DNA of 64,000 nt from Dactylellina haptotyla (taxonomy: Eukaryota; Ascomycota; Orbiliomycetes; Orbiliales; Orbiliaceae). The stretch's first letter is position 1. Every line of letters starts with the position of its first letter. Below the pieces are notes generated by a model that was given only the letters and a program-made list of their open reading frames with translations, was not told where the DNA came from and searched no databases. Shown here piece after piece: positions 24,066 through 36,317 of the stretch. A program made the position numbers and the translations under genes. The DNA lies in NCBI GenBank assembly GCA_031310005.1, contig CM062379.1:3596001-3660000 (forward strand), in the 5' to 3' direction.

Positions 24066-25106
24066 TTATTTCTTACTCTCTACAGTCCCTTTATCCAACC
24101 CAGCAAAAGATTCACATGCCTCCTCCCAGCTCTTATCCCCTTCATAAAGCTGACTATTCAAGTATGCCCATGTCATCCTCTGTACGATCCCTAGTAACTC
24201 GGGACTCTCATCCATTGTCTCGCCTGCGTCCCATCCGCTAATACCACCGAGTCCGTGCTTCGCACCCTTAAGTGTAAGCAAATCCTTCGGTCCAGGAGCT
24301 TGGGTATACGGATCGGCATGCCAGTCCGCACCTCTGCTCGATAGATGCGGACTGGCATCATTGTCACCGCATACCACCAACGCTGGTCCCTCCATCTTGC
24401 TGAACTCTCCTCCGTAGAATGGAACCATCTTCTTGCCATTCTCAGACATGCTGGACCCACCGGATCCGAGACCGGCAAGGTACACACCAGCTTTAACTCT
24501 CTTATCTGGTTGGTAGTACACAGATCCATCACGTGGGTCTGTATTACTGAAACCCAAGAGACCGCCTACGGTGAATGTACCGGCTGAATGGCCGATCACG
24601 CTGACTTTAGAGTGATCAAGGCGACCTTTGAGGCCTGGAACAGTGGATTCTATAGTATCCAGGTTATCCAGGATGGAAACCATATCATCCGCCCCGCCTT
24701 TCCACCACATCTCGTTACCTGGCGGGCCTGGGATTTGTAAAAATCCGGAGCGAAGATGAGTTGGCTGGAACACTGCGAATCCGTGGGCGGCGTAGAACTC
24801 AGCTAATGGGGCGTATCCTTCCAACGAAGAGAGGTAATTACTTCGTCCTTGGCCGTGAGATAGGAGAATTATGGGTAGGGCGTCACCCGTCGCCGGGACG
24901 GTGACGCGGATTTCTAGGTTGATAGGGCGGTCTGGTACTGGAAGGACGACGGGACAAAATCCCATGATGGGTTGAGAGGGGTTTATTGGGAGCTTTGCGG
25001 CTGCTCCAATGTTTGCATGGTAGCCTGTGTGCACCATTCTGACGTTTGGTCTGAGTGTGAAGCGGAAGACGGAAAGTATGGTTGAGTCCTTTGAAGAAAT
25101 CGCCAA
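24066..25106 (-). CDS. Alpha/beta hydrolase, PAF-acetylhydrolase/chlorophyllase-like, 346 aa
   Basis: Single-exon serine hydrolase. The nucleophile elbow GHSAG (about residue 172) follows a typical strand (KVSVIGHSAG). An oxyanion region LLSHGQGRSNYL lies near residue 82. The likely acid and base residues are in VVCGDNDASPH and KGAKHGLGG. No signal peptide is evident, so a cytosolic location is likely. The substrate cannot be read from sequence; platelet-activating-factor-acetylhydrolase-like esterases have this layout, and dienelactone-hydrolase-like proteins are an alternative. Confidence 0.85.
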   Translation of the reverse strand: MAISSKDSTILSVFRFTLRPNVRMVHTGYHANIGAAAKLPINPSQPIMGFCPVVLPVPDRPINLEIRVTVPATGDALPIILLSHGQGRSNYLSSLEGYAPLAEFYAAHGFAVFQPTHLRSGFLQIPGPPGNEMWWKGGADDMVSILDNLDTIESTVPGLKGRLDHSKVSVIGHSAGTFTVGGLLGFSNTDPRDGSVYYQPDKRVKAGVYLAGLGSGGSSMSENGKKMVPFYGGEFSKMEGPALVVCGDNDASPHLSSRGADWHADPYTQAPGPKDLLTLKGAKHGLGGISGWDAGETMDESPELLGIVQRMTWAYLNSQLYEGDKSWEEACESFAGLDKGTVESKK

Positions 25107-26090
25107 TGGCTCGGCAGTCCCTCAATGAAGTAGTACGAGTATGAGAAATATAGATTGAAATGAGAGGCGATAGTGGGGGATATTGTTGCTCGGGACAATT
25201 TGCTTAAGGTTTTCTTTTACTATAACGTTGATAGAATATTATTGATTTAACAGGTTCAGAGCACCTTTATATATTCTTGTCTAAGAATCTCAATCACCGC
25301 CAACTGTTGAAAGACGGCTTAGGATCGACGGATTTAAAGTGGAAGTAGAAGTACTCCGGACTTTAAGATTATAAATTCAGTCTGAAGCTGCTCAGTAGTT
25401 TTGTGTGACGTCTTGAGGTTCCTGAATGCAGTGGCCTCGAGATGTTGCACCCCTTGCACGTTCTACCCTTTTGATTGGCCAAAGACTGTTTTCCCAATCT
25501 GGAATGGAGGTGACGGATTAGTAACTGCCGATTAAGTTAGACTAGTCTTCAGGAACATATTGATACCTGACCTGGAGGATTTCCATTTGATATTGGGAGC
25601 CCCCCAGAGTGCCATCCTAATATATCTCCAACATTTGGTCTCTGCCCTGCTATTACACTCTAAATTATTACTCTAACCATGCCCATAAATTCCACTTGAA
25701 GGATAGTGAGATGAAGAAAGAGCAAATTCATATACTATATCTGTAAAGAAACCAAACTTGCAAACAAATTACTCTTCAACATGTTAAACATGCATATGTA
25801 CGCACCCAAACCATACCCAGGCTTGTAAAACATGTACAGACCTGTCCTAACCCCGACGCTAATCACCTCAAAGCCGTTGGGAATGTGTTGGAGAGGTTGT
25901 TCGGTGCTGGTGTGACGATTTCCCCATTTGGCTGTCGGCCGAAACGGGAAGCCAGGCGAAAAAGCTAAGCTCCACATGCTAACGACCCTTCGGCGTCTTC
26001 GAACATTCTTTTTTCGGCCCCGGCCACCCTTCCTCGAATTCAATTCCTCGAAAACTTCAACATCAATCTCGAATACCACAACCTACCAAA
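25107..26090. other. Divergent intergenic region
   Basis: About 1 kb between the hydrolase and HEM3 starts. The last ~100 bases before HEM3 are CT-rich leader. I see no gene. Confidence 0.45.
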
Positions 26091-27432
26091 ATGTCTGTCG
26101 ACGTCGCTGCCGCGCCGGCTACTACCGGCCGAGTCTACCGCATAGGAACCCGCTCCTCGAAACTGGCAATGGTCCAGACAAATATCGTCCGCGATGCCCT
26201 GCTCGCCTTGAACCCGGACGCTACCTTCGAGATCACCTCAATGAAGACCATGGGTGACAAGGACAAGGTTACAGCACTACACTCGTTTGGCGCAAAGAGT
26301 TTATGGACGCTGGAACTCGAGGTTCTCCTGCTGGAGAAGGAGGTCGACTTGATCGTTCACTCTCTAAAAGGTACCCCGCCCCCACCTTTGCAATGAATGG
26401 CGATTTTTACTGATCTTGAACATCAGATATGCCAACCCAACTCCCAGCCGGGTGCATCCTCGGAGGTGTTCTCGAGCGCGAAGGTACGTTATCACCGCTA
26501 CATATTATAAAATGAAACACGACCTTTTTGAATTCCAAAAAGTCTTACAAACTCTAGCATAGACCCCCGCGATGCCCTAGTAATGAAAGCCGGCTCGCCA
26601 TACAAATCCCTCGACGACCTCCCCGCCGGCAGCGTAATCGGAACCTCCTCCGTCCGTCGCGGCGCACAAATCCTCAAACGATACCCTCACCTTAAACTCG
26701 AGAACGCTCGAGGAAACATGTAAGACTAACCCGCGTTAAAATAGTTCTGAAAAAGCAATGGCGAGCTAATAGTTCTTTTTCTATGAAAACGGTAGTGATA
26801 CCCGCCTCCGTAAACTCGACGACCCAGAATCCCCATACAGCTGTATAATCCTCGCCGCGGCCGGCTTGATCCGAATCAACATGCAGGAACGAATAACTGC
26901 CCTCCTCTCCTCCCCAACCCTGCTGCATGCCGTCGGCCAGGGCGCCATCGGCATCGAAATCCGCTCCGAAGATCCGGAAGTCGAGAACCTCGTCAAACCG
27001 ATAAGCCATACCCCGACATTACTGTGCTGTCTGGCGGAGAGACAGTTAATGCGCACGCTGGAGGGCGGTTGTAGTGTACCGATTGGCGTTGAGACTAAAT
27101 TCCTAGCCGAGGGCGGTGACGATGCGAGGAATAGGGTACACATGCGCGCGTCCGTGTCCTCCGTGGACGGGACGCAACATGTAGAGGTTGTGGATGTGTT
27201 GAGTTTGGACGATGAAGAAAATGGACTGAAACTCAGCGAGGCCAGAGCGGAGGAAGTGGGTAGGATGATGGCAGGTCGAATGTTAGATCAAGGTGCGGGT
27301 GTCATCCTGGAAGCCATCCAGAAGACTAAGGATGCGGAGTCGTCTCAAGCTGAAAAGGATCCCAAGGCAGAGACGGAAGTGGAAAAAAAGATGAGAAAAG
27401 TAGTTGAGGAGCAAGGCGCTTCTGAGCAGTAA
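26091..27432 (+). CDS. hem3: Porphobilinogen deaminase (hydroxymethylbilane synthase), 376 aa
   Basis: Third enzyme of heme synthesis; it joins four porphobilinogens into hydroxymethylbilane in the cytosol. Four exons: 26091-26370, 26427-26483, 26563-26719, 26796-27432. Diagnostic motifs are [13 protein letters not shown] at the start, VHSLKDMPTQLP (split by intron 1), [10 protein letters not shown] and [14 protein letters not shown]. The dipyrromethane cofactor Cys is in [10 protein letters not shown] (about residue 257). The C-terminus carries an extra Lys/Glu-rich helix ([16 protein letters not shown]) beyond the usual fold. Introns are 56, 79 and 76 bases. Confidence 0.96.
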
Positions 27433-27683
27433 ACATTTGCCAACGTAATGGCACATTATTTATCGTTTAGCGGTATCGTAGGCCTACACAAACTGCATGC
27501 ACATAGCGTACTAAAAGCGATGATGACTAGAGTAGAATACCATTTATTATTCCATCTATATCGGTATCGATCCACACCCTGCCGTATTTACTACAAATGA
27601 AAAACAAGAATAGAACAAGCTAAGAAAAGCCGCATGTAAACGCAACGCCGAAACAACCTCCAATGCCCGAAATAGAAGAAAGA

Positions 27684-27700
27684 AGAGAGAGAGAGAGAGA
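27684..27700. repeat. (GA)n microsatellite
   Basis: A run of GA dinucleotides in the short region between HEM3 and SNF4. Confidence 0.85.
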
Positions 27701-27789
27701 TGAGGTAGCGGCAATAGTTATGTATACTACCCCAGGAAAAAAGAGATGCTTTTAACTATCCGGTCGAGATAATTAAAGGATTTATCTAT

Positions 27790-29368
27790 TTAATCTTCAT
27801 TGTTTCCTTCCAACAAAATATACCTCAAGATATCACTCAGCGTCAAGATTCCTACCAGCCGCTTTTTCTCATCGACGACCACCAGTCGATGAACTCGAGC
27901 GTTTCTGATTGTGTCGAAGACTGTGTCAAGTCTGTCTTGCAAGGAGCAAGTGTGGATTCCAGCGAAATCCTGAAATACAGTCAGCATTCTGAATGAGCGA
28001 TGGCCAAGAGAACCAATTACTTACATCTGGTCTCTTAAGCAGAGCTTCCCCTACGGTGAGCTGTAGTTCATCGTAGATACCACCTTTGATGAGAGTCAAG
28101 ATGTCCACAGCCTCATAGCAGTTAAGAACAACCCCTGCCGAAACGTAGTTAGCCCACTCGTTGAATCAATTTTCAGAAACTAGACAAATACATACCATCG
28201 GCAGTCACAATGGGCACGCTGGCAATATCCCTCTTGACGAGTAGATGGATAACATCCAAAACAGGGGTTTCCATCGTCGCTGTCGCCAGGTTCTCATAAC
28301 ACCCAATCTTCAAATCTCTCAACGGCTTCCTCAGCTGCTGCACGCCCTTGACGTTTATGGCTACAAACCGCAAGATACGGTACTGTGTGACCACATTGAC
28401 GACCATTTCCTGACCCGTCTCATCGTCCACGTCGATGAGGGGTATACGGCGCGCGCGAGAACGGAGCATCTGGCGGCAGGCATCGTAGAGGGGTTTCATA
28501 GGGTGGATATGAGAGGTTTCAGGCGGCGCGACACCGATGCGGCGTTCAACCTCTTTTCCATTTCCACAGTAGATTGTTAGATTACAAGCTCCCCAAAAGC
28601 CTTTTTTTTGAATGGATGAGAAGGGTGTGAAACTGCATACCTCGTAGACTGTTCAGCCTGAATTTATCGATTTCCTTGAGGTCATCTGGAAACTGAAAGT
28701 AATACTGAATAACATTGATAAAATCGGTAGAGGTGAGAAGACCAGCGAACTTTGATTGTTTCGAATCCCATAGTGGCGCCGATACAATGCCTATATTCCG
28801 AGCAGAAACAATCCCAGTCAGTGAAGATATCGCTCCGATATCGAGTGCCAATACAAAGCTACCCGTAGTCCAACCGCAAAACGTAGGAAGAGAAAAAAGT
28901 CGTACCATTTTGGATGAGGATAGCTAGACTCTGCTTCACGAGGAGCGTAGTATCAAGAACTCTGTATATACCACCCCCAATGGGTGCCAAAGTTAGCCAC
29001 CTGCTCAAAGCGTTCGAACGACTACCCTAGTATCCAATCTTGTGTCCCCACCATACACGTAGCGTCCACCCAACCTATCATCCGTTTCGGTCCCAAATAC
29101 CCCCCAATTTAAACCGAATTTTCGTGCACAAAAGCGTAAAAGAAAAGCATTGGGAATCAACCTACATCAGCCTGAACGACACGGGCAAAACATCGTAGCT
29201 AGTCCTGAGCCTCAAAAAGTCCCGGATGGCCTTCAACCCGGCCATCTGATCCTGATGGACCGCATCCATGATCGATTGACTCGGCGGCGTGGGGTCCGGC
29301 GTGGGAGCACCAGCTTGGTTCAGAGGGCGAAGGAAAGATGAGGGAGTTGCGGGAGTTATCGTCGGCAT
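27790..29368 (-). CDS. snf4: AMP-activated/Snf1 kinase gamma subunit (SNF4), 351 aa
   Basis: Nucleotide-sensing subunit of the Snf1/AMPK complex. Six exons on the minus strand: 29166-29368, 28906-28961, 28641-28790, 28196-28552, 28025-28134, 27790-27969. The assembled protein holds four CBS repeats. Recognisable parts are [59 protein letters not shown] and [20 protein letters not shown]. Every junction restores the expected motif, for example [14 protein letters not shown]. The N-terminal extension is Pro/Thr-rich. Exon 2 is 56 bases. Introns are 55-204 bases. Confidence 0.95.
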
Positions 29369-30549
29369 CCTGTGGGGGGGGATTTAAAGAAAAACATGCG
29401 AGTTAGCCTTAGCCTTTAGCTCTATTTCTTCTCTCTCTCTGCGGCGGCGGCCAGCCAGCGGTATCCCCCAGCGGTTCCCGGGATCGCGCGGGGCTTAACT
29501 TTGCAAGCCAGCAGAGCCTTTTTCCTCTCTTTCTCGCTCCTTGCAAGGCCACCTACCTGCTTGACATGACAACCGCGGTATGCACGCTACTAGCACCGGC
29601 AGGCCAGCAGCAGGAGCAGCGGGTATGGTTCGAGTAGCTATGGGAAAATCCGGGGCGAGTGATTCTTGCGAAAAAGCTCCGAAAGCAGCTCTCGGCACGA
29701 CGTTCTCACTCACTCACACACACACACACTTTGACGGTGTGCTCAGACTTCTGCTGCACTTTGGCGGGGTACCGCTAAGGCTGGGGTGATGGACGTTCTA
29801 GACGCTGGGTCTCGCAATTTCAGACTTCTTCGGCGGTCAGACAGACCGGAAGCTCGTTCAATCGCACGTGTGAGCCGAGGGACGGGTCTTCGAGCGGGTG
29901 GGTGCTGCTGGCTGGGGAGATTTGGAGCGAGCACGAACAGCTTTGGTCTACGCAGGCCGGCTCGATTCATTCCAAACGGCGTTTCTTTGCTCAGTCGAAC
30001 GCGAATGGGCGGTTGGGGTTCAATTTAATTTTAGCTAACAGAAAACCGTGCGAATTGGCGGGGCTGCGGGCACCAATCACAGCCGCTGAAACAGTCGTTC
30101 CAACGCACATTCTTCCCGACATGGCTACGGAGCTCGACGGCGGATCTGATCTGATCTCGCTCGCTCGCTTTCGTGCATAATTGATATATTAATATTACGA
30201 TATTAGGATACGGCATATGTCATGTACGATCGGGCACATCTGTCACACCTCGTCATATATATCATCACATTTCCGAGATTTGCTCTGTTCAATGGACTTC
30301 ACTCGAGTCCCCGGGATTTTCCCTTTTCTTATTGATTCGTACCCTTAGTGAGCTAGCGTTATAACACACACCGTGCGATAATTTTTTGTGCTTTTTAAAG
30401 CTACCCTATGTAGCATACTTGGAAACCCCAGTTCATATACTTCGTGAAAAGAAAATTCCGAGCCAAAGAAAGTAAACAGAAAAGGGAGAGAAAAAGCAGG
30501 TGAAATCATAACCGACCAGCAAACAACCATAAGCTCCAGCAGCGTGTTA
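29369..30549. other. Intergenic region upstream of SNF4
   Basis: Contains a CT-rich tract near 29430 and an AC microsatellite near 29716-29729, both in the probable SNF4 leader or promoter, and the 3' end of the vWA gene. I see no gene. Confidence 0.45.
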
Positions 30550-33316
30550 CTAATGGTACTTGGGAGGTCCCTGCTGACCTCCGTATCCACCACCGTACTG
30601 GCCGCCTGGTGGAGCACCATATTGACCCGGTGGGGGAGCGCCGCCATATTGACCTGGTGGCGGTGCACCATACTGGCCTGGGGGTGGCGCGCCGTATTGG
30701 CCTTGTGGTGGAGCACCGTATTGGCCTTGTGGTGGTGCGCCGTATCCCTGCTGTCCTTGTGGAGCGCCATACTGTCCTGGTGGACCTTGTTGACCGCCAT
30801 ACTGTCCGGGTGCACCGTACTGTCCACCTGGAGGGGCTCCGTACGGGGCCTGAATCTGCTGTGGATGTGTACCGGACTCGTCTTTTCGATCGTACTGTGC
30901 AGGTTGTTAGACAAGACTCTAGAAAATTAAAGGAAACAACTGTTATGGAAACATACCGAAGGATCGATGGCTCCGAGCAGGAGTTTGGTCAACCAAAGTT
31001 CGACGGTAAGATTGACAGGCGGGGAAGCCTTTGCCATCTCGTCGGCCTCAACCTCGTAGTCTGTCATCATGATGTTAATATCTAATAATAATATTTATTC
31101 CGAATGCATGATTCAAACTTACTGGAGGTACAATCAATCAAGTGTCCAACTCGTGGGTCCTTATCCAGCTTGGACAAGAATTCTCTCGCCCTAAGGTCGT
31201 TTCCGACCTGTGCGAATTGGAATGAAACCGCTACAAGAATAAATTTAGTCTTACAATCGCAATTGACATACAGGTTAAACAGGTTTACTTACCACCAGCG
31301 CCGTATTGGGTTCTGGCCAGCTCGCTGGAAGCATAGATGACAGCATCCTGAACTGCGCTCTCGGCTTCACCAGCAGGTTGTCTAGGAAAGGATTCTCAAT
31401 TAGAATATCGTTCGGGAACTAAAACATCATTGAGTTGGATTATCATTTCATACCCATCGGTGACTAGAAAGTAAAAAATTAGCAGAAGTTTCAACGAAAT
31501 CCGGAGAGAAGAAGTCACATACTGGTAATAACCAAAATTGGCTTTGCGAGTTGATTCGAGCGAGCCGGTGTGAGAACCAAAGGATCGAGAACCTTCTGCC
31601 TCAGGGAGGTTCCCATTGGTGTAAGACCGCGGAATTGGATTTGGCTAATAACCTGTTCGATCTGTTGACTTGTTTTGATGTGGTTTTGGGCAAATTCGTT
31701 GTTCATGAAACGTAAACTGATACCGTCATCGTCGAATAGTGTGGCAGCGAAGGCAACTTTTTCCAAAATGAGTTTAAGATCCTTAATGCGCTCTCCACCC
31801 TCCTCGAAGGCCATAGAACCACTGTCATCTGCAATGCAACGTTAGCATACAAAGCCTCTACTACATTTTTGGAATTAACTCACCAATGTAGATGATAATA
31901 TCGAAGAGAGCGAGCTTGACAAAGTCCATGGCAACTTCTCCAGGGATCTGCCATCCTCGCATCAATTGATCGATTTGAGTTCTAATGTTTCCTGCAATTT
32001 GTTGTAACTTTTGTGGTGGATAGAAATGATGGATCTTGTTATCTTGGACCGTCTGGTTCAAGACACTCATGAATGCTCCTGGGTTTGGGGGAGGGGCACC
32101 ACCCATCGCGGATGGTCCGCCCATCGGACCTCCCATTGGTTGCTGACCTTGCGGTCCCTAAAGTTCGCGTGGTACAGTATTAGTGTGCTGTCCATGTGTG
32201 AATCTTGCAACATAAAAAGTCTCGTTAAGTGATATAAAGAAACAAATGAAAATATAGAAATAAATGAAAACATGAAAACCAAAAAAAACTAACGTAATAA
32301 TTCGTCTGCGGCGTAGGAGGTTGGCCGTAAAGTTGAGGCTGCGGGCTTCCGAAAGTGTTATTGTACGGCTGTTGCTGCTGCCCGTACTGCGACTGTGGGG
32401 GAGCATATGGGTTCGACTGGCCGTAAGGCGCGGGGTTGTAACCAGCATTCTGTTGGGGTGCACCGTAACCGCCACCATAGGGGGGTTGAGGGCTCTGATA
32501 TCCTCCACCATATTGGGACGCACCGGGCATCGAAGCGCCCATGCCACCAGCCATACCGGGCCTGGGCGGTATCGCCGGCGCACCTGGATATGGCGACTGC
32601 ATCTGAGGTTGGTTGAAGTTGTAGGGCGAAGACGGAGTTTGCTAGTTGTGAAAAGAGATATCGTCTATCAACCGCCGGCCTCGAGAGAGAGATATGTTGA
32701 ATCGCCCTTAAAGGTTGCTTATCCGGCTTCCGGTGAGGACGACGGAGGGTGCGTGTATCACACAAAGTAAAAACATGCACAAAGCATGCAGGCAGACGGA
32801 CACAACAAAATAATAAGACGATATGTGTGACAAAGAAAAAAAAAAAACCAAGATGTGCGAGGCTCAGTATATTTATAGAAATAGAGGGGTACTTACGCCA
32901 TAGGGAGCTGGGCCACCGGGGGCTTTGTTGCCAGCAGGACCGCCGGGAGCGTATGCTTGGTATTGTTGTGGTTGATAAGGAGCACCAGGCTTCTGACCCG
33001 TTGGGGGGCCTTGTGGAGGGTATTGGCCGGGAGGACCCTGCGGGGGGTAGCCACCGGGGGCGCCTTGAGGAGGGTATCCGCCTCCTGGAGGGCCGTAGGC
33101 GTTCGGATTTGCCTGCGCAGCAGCTGGTTCCGAGATCCGGTTAGCACAAAAGGTACTCGACGCAGCATGAAAAGTGCGGCTATGTTGCAGGTTCTGCGTT
33201 GTGGGTGGCATCACAGCCGGAATTACCTAATTTGGAAGCAAGCTTCGGGAGGGAAAACGGTCAGCTGTACGGCTCGATGACGGACGGGCTCGAGGTGGGA
33301 TGGTACGTACACCCAT
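30550..33316 (-). CDS. vWA-domain protein with Gly/Tyr/Gln/Pro repeats, 601 aa, ten exons
   Basis: Exons 33311-33316, 32897-33112, 32294-32641, 31884-32157, 31523-31828, 31454-31463, 31293-31381, 31123-31230, 30957-31060, 30550-30894. The coding start exon is 6 bases (Met-Gly) and exon 6 is 10 bases. Residues ~3-215 are low-complexity ([13 protein letters not shown]-type). A von Willebrand A domain follows, with MIDAS residues in DDSGS (282-286) and TDG (385-387); the 10-base exon supplies the TDG Asp. The last ~115 residues are PGQYGAPP-type repeats. Metal-dependent adhesion or protein binding is the usual vWA role; the copine-like layout is suggestive, but there are no C2 domains. All ten junctions keep the frame. 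Confidence 0.85.
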
Positions 33317-36300
33317 AACTTGATGGACTGAAGAACTCGGCGGTTCGATTGATTCAGAGAATTCGGAGCTAGAAGGGAGGACGGTCGTGTTAGTTTGAAT
33401 GGGAACCGCTGCGGCATTTATATTCCGCCCGCCGCGGTGGGGCACTCATTGCATGCACAGCAGCAGCAGAAGCATAGCGGGGTCATTCATGGGTGATAAT
33501 GAGAGCAGAGCGTACCTTTTGCGAACAAACAACGAACGAGGTGGTCTGTGGATGACGATAGAGTAGAGGAGGGAAATGGGTTTCTAAATTCAGAGCAGGA
33601 ACGAGGAACGAGGGGCAGCAGGGCTTTTATTTGCACCGCTCAGGATTTCCTGGTGATGAGGGGGCTGACACGCCTGGGCTAGGGCAGATGTAGCAAGAGC
33701 CTACCTACCTACGCTCGCTCTGATGCCAACATGATTCGGTTTAGCTACCGACAGGCTGGCGGGTTAGCGAAGGAGAACTGAGCTTTTCCGGGCCCTTTCT
33801 TTGTTCTCTTCCCCCCCACCGTGGATCCGGACGGCCATGTCCTGACGTGGTATACGTATGCAGCTCCCCAGCAGATTGGCATTGGAGGGGCAACTATTCT
33901 CGTCCATGGTGGGGTCCGCTATACCGTCTTTCTGCCTTTCTGAATGCATTTCATTCGACTCGCCGTCGCAGGTCGCATGTTTGAGTTTGGTGATCCTCGA
34001 ACCGCCCGCTTAAAGCTGCTTCGCCGCGGACGTTACCAGCTACCTGGCACATCGAACCTGCGAGCTGAAGGATCCGAGCCATGACGATGCGCATGGTAAC
34101 TGTGTGCCGTCGAAAAACATCGTGTTGCCGCCACCTGTGCCACGGATGTTGTTCCGAACTCCTCGCTCGCAGACAAACCCCGGTCGTACCACCCAACGCA
34201 AGTCAGGCATGACGCAAGGCTCTGTCTTCTGGAAAACGCAGGCGCAGTGCGAAATGCACGGCGGGCGGGTGGGTGCCCAGCGCTATTCTCTCTCGGTTGC
34301 CCTTCTAATATGAGCCAGAGGTGGGATTGGCTGCCCTTGCCTTTTCCTTCTAATTTCTTATATATACTAGCGCGATATCAGAAAAAAGCGGTTTGCTCGC
34401 AGCGTCGATGGGTCATTTCTTATCGTTGTCCACATGGCTATTCCTCTGGAGTCGCACAGCCAGCAGCGCCGGATCCCTCTCGAGCTCTGGCGAAACCGTG
34501 CAGGTCTTATCACAGCGAGCGCCCGAATATCAGTTTGGAAATGCGACTTTTGAGATTCTTGATGTTTCGCAAGGTGTTCTGGATTGGCCTGCAGATGCTG
34601 CAGACAGCCTCCAAGGCAGCCCAAGTTGATTATATAATTCTCGCAAACTAGATAGTCGACGAGATGCAAGAAGAAGCAGGATCTATAAAAAGCCTTCGCG
34701 TTTGTCTCCCATCCGGGAACACAAAGGCACGGCAAACTGTATTTCTCTCCAGAAATATGGTGTTTCAAGTCGCACAACCCAAGCTCCCCTTCACCCCAAA
34801 GTTTGCTCTGGATCCCCCTCCATTTTCGAAGCTCTCTTGAGTTTGAATTGACCAATTAATTTATGAACGCTGACTGCTCTAACTCTAAGGTTTCTATAGC
34901 GGGTTCTAGGGCTCACCTGGATATTCTCGGTCCCGACGAGAACGCACGCTTTGCTAACAGAATCGCCGCCTTCGGTGTGCTTGGCTTTCAAATCTGAATC
35001 GCGCACCTCGAAAAACTCGATCCTCATAGGTCCTTGTTGCAGGTCAGGTCTGTTTAAATATGGAGAAGTGGATCGAAGAAGGCTAGGCGGAGGCGGTACC
35101 AGTTCTCGTGATCTCGTTGTCAAACAGTTTGTCGACTAGCGTTCTGAAATTCATGGGAGCAACGGCGCTATAAAAGTTACGAAGGGACATCGATTTCTGG
35201 TTGTAGCAAATTAATAATATATCAACCATGAAGGGTCCCATGCTAGCTCGCCTCTTCTCGGGATCGAAGAGGGGAAAAGAAGCAAATGGGTCACGCCTCC
35301 AGCTGTCAGAAATGTATATGCCACACTATGCGCATTACATACCAGACCTTTTTGGCTCACAACGTTAAGATGTTTGCAATGTCTTGGCTTCCGTCTGGTT
35401 TAAATGGCCCGACCAGGGATGTCGCCGGTATCAGTCGATATCAGGATTTTCCTTAAATTTGTATTTCCTCATCCGAGGGAAAGGAAGTGCGAGAGACCGG
35501 GAGAAAAAATACTCAGATGCTTGCCGGATAGGCTGTTGATGGGCATTCTGGACAGAGCCAGCTTCCTAATGGGAGAACGATGCCGCAAAGCCTATCCAGA
35601 GGGCCGGCTCGCTACAAGCAGCAGATTAATTAATTAATTAATCGTCGGCTTGCGGTTGGCTGGTCACCGAACTTCCCGACGACGCCGTGAGCAGAGGAGG
35701 GAGTGTAGCGATAGTGTAATATTTTATAATAGGAATTAATATCGTAGTGACAACTTGGCCCGGCTGGCCTGGTGCAAGAATAATAATATCATCTTCCTTC
35801 CTCTCCTCTGTGACACACACACACCTCTCCTCTCTCCACTACCACCATCACCACCGCCGCCGCTCTTGTTGTATTGAGAATAATAGTATCTTGGACAAGA
35901 AATCGTCGTCGTCACGCATCATCGCCCCGTCGACGCTGTTATTCGGACGTCGACGCATATATTCTGTCTCGAAGGCAAAAATATCTTTTTTATTCGCTGG
36001 CAGCCAGTTGGCCTGCAGCAGAGACAGAAAAAACAGTTGGCTGGCGCTGCCAATTTGGGTGGCCCGCCTCGGTGCGTTCCTTTTCTCCTCCAACGCGGAC
36101 GAAAACAAACCAACCCAACCCAACCGAATACAACAACCCCCTTGGCCCCGACGGACACCACCACCGCCTTCATCTCATCGTCGACTCTCAAACCCTCCCC
36201 GACGACAGCATCCGCCCCTCGTCTTCCTCCGAGGCTCTCTTCCTCGAGAATCCCTCCCCTCGCTGCCGCTGGCGTAACTCCTTGATTGTCGTCAAACTGC

Positions 36301-36317
36301 CTCGGTGCGGCTTCGAG
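33317..36317. other. 3-kb gene-free region upstream of VAC8
   Basis: I find no assembled gene on either strand. Open frames here are short and lack motifs. An (AATT)n run (ATTAATTAATTAATTA, about 35625-35641) and an AC run (about 35813-35824) are present, and the last ~500 bases are pyrimidine-rich with Pro/Ser-type codons, fitting a long VAC8 leader. Confidence 0.45.

Noticed and set aside
25735-26079. 114-aa open frame antisense to the HEM3 leader
   Set aside because: It overlaps the HEM3 5' region and has no motif.
34367-34855. 162-aa minus-strand open frame in the VAC8 upstream gap
   Set aside because: Composition is irregular, with scattered Cys and Trp and no recognisable family; no splice partners were found.
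34791-35123. 110-aa minus-strand open frame with a protein-like middle
   Set aside because: The stretch FFEVRDSDLKAK looks plausible, but no adjoining exon or domain was found, so I leave it as an unproven frame.
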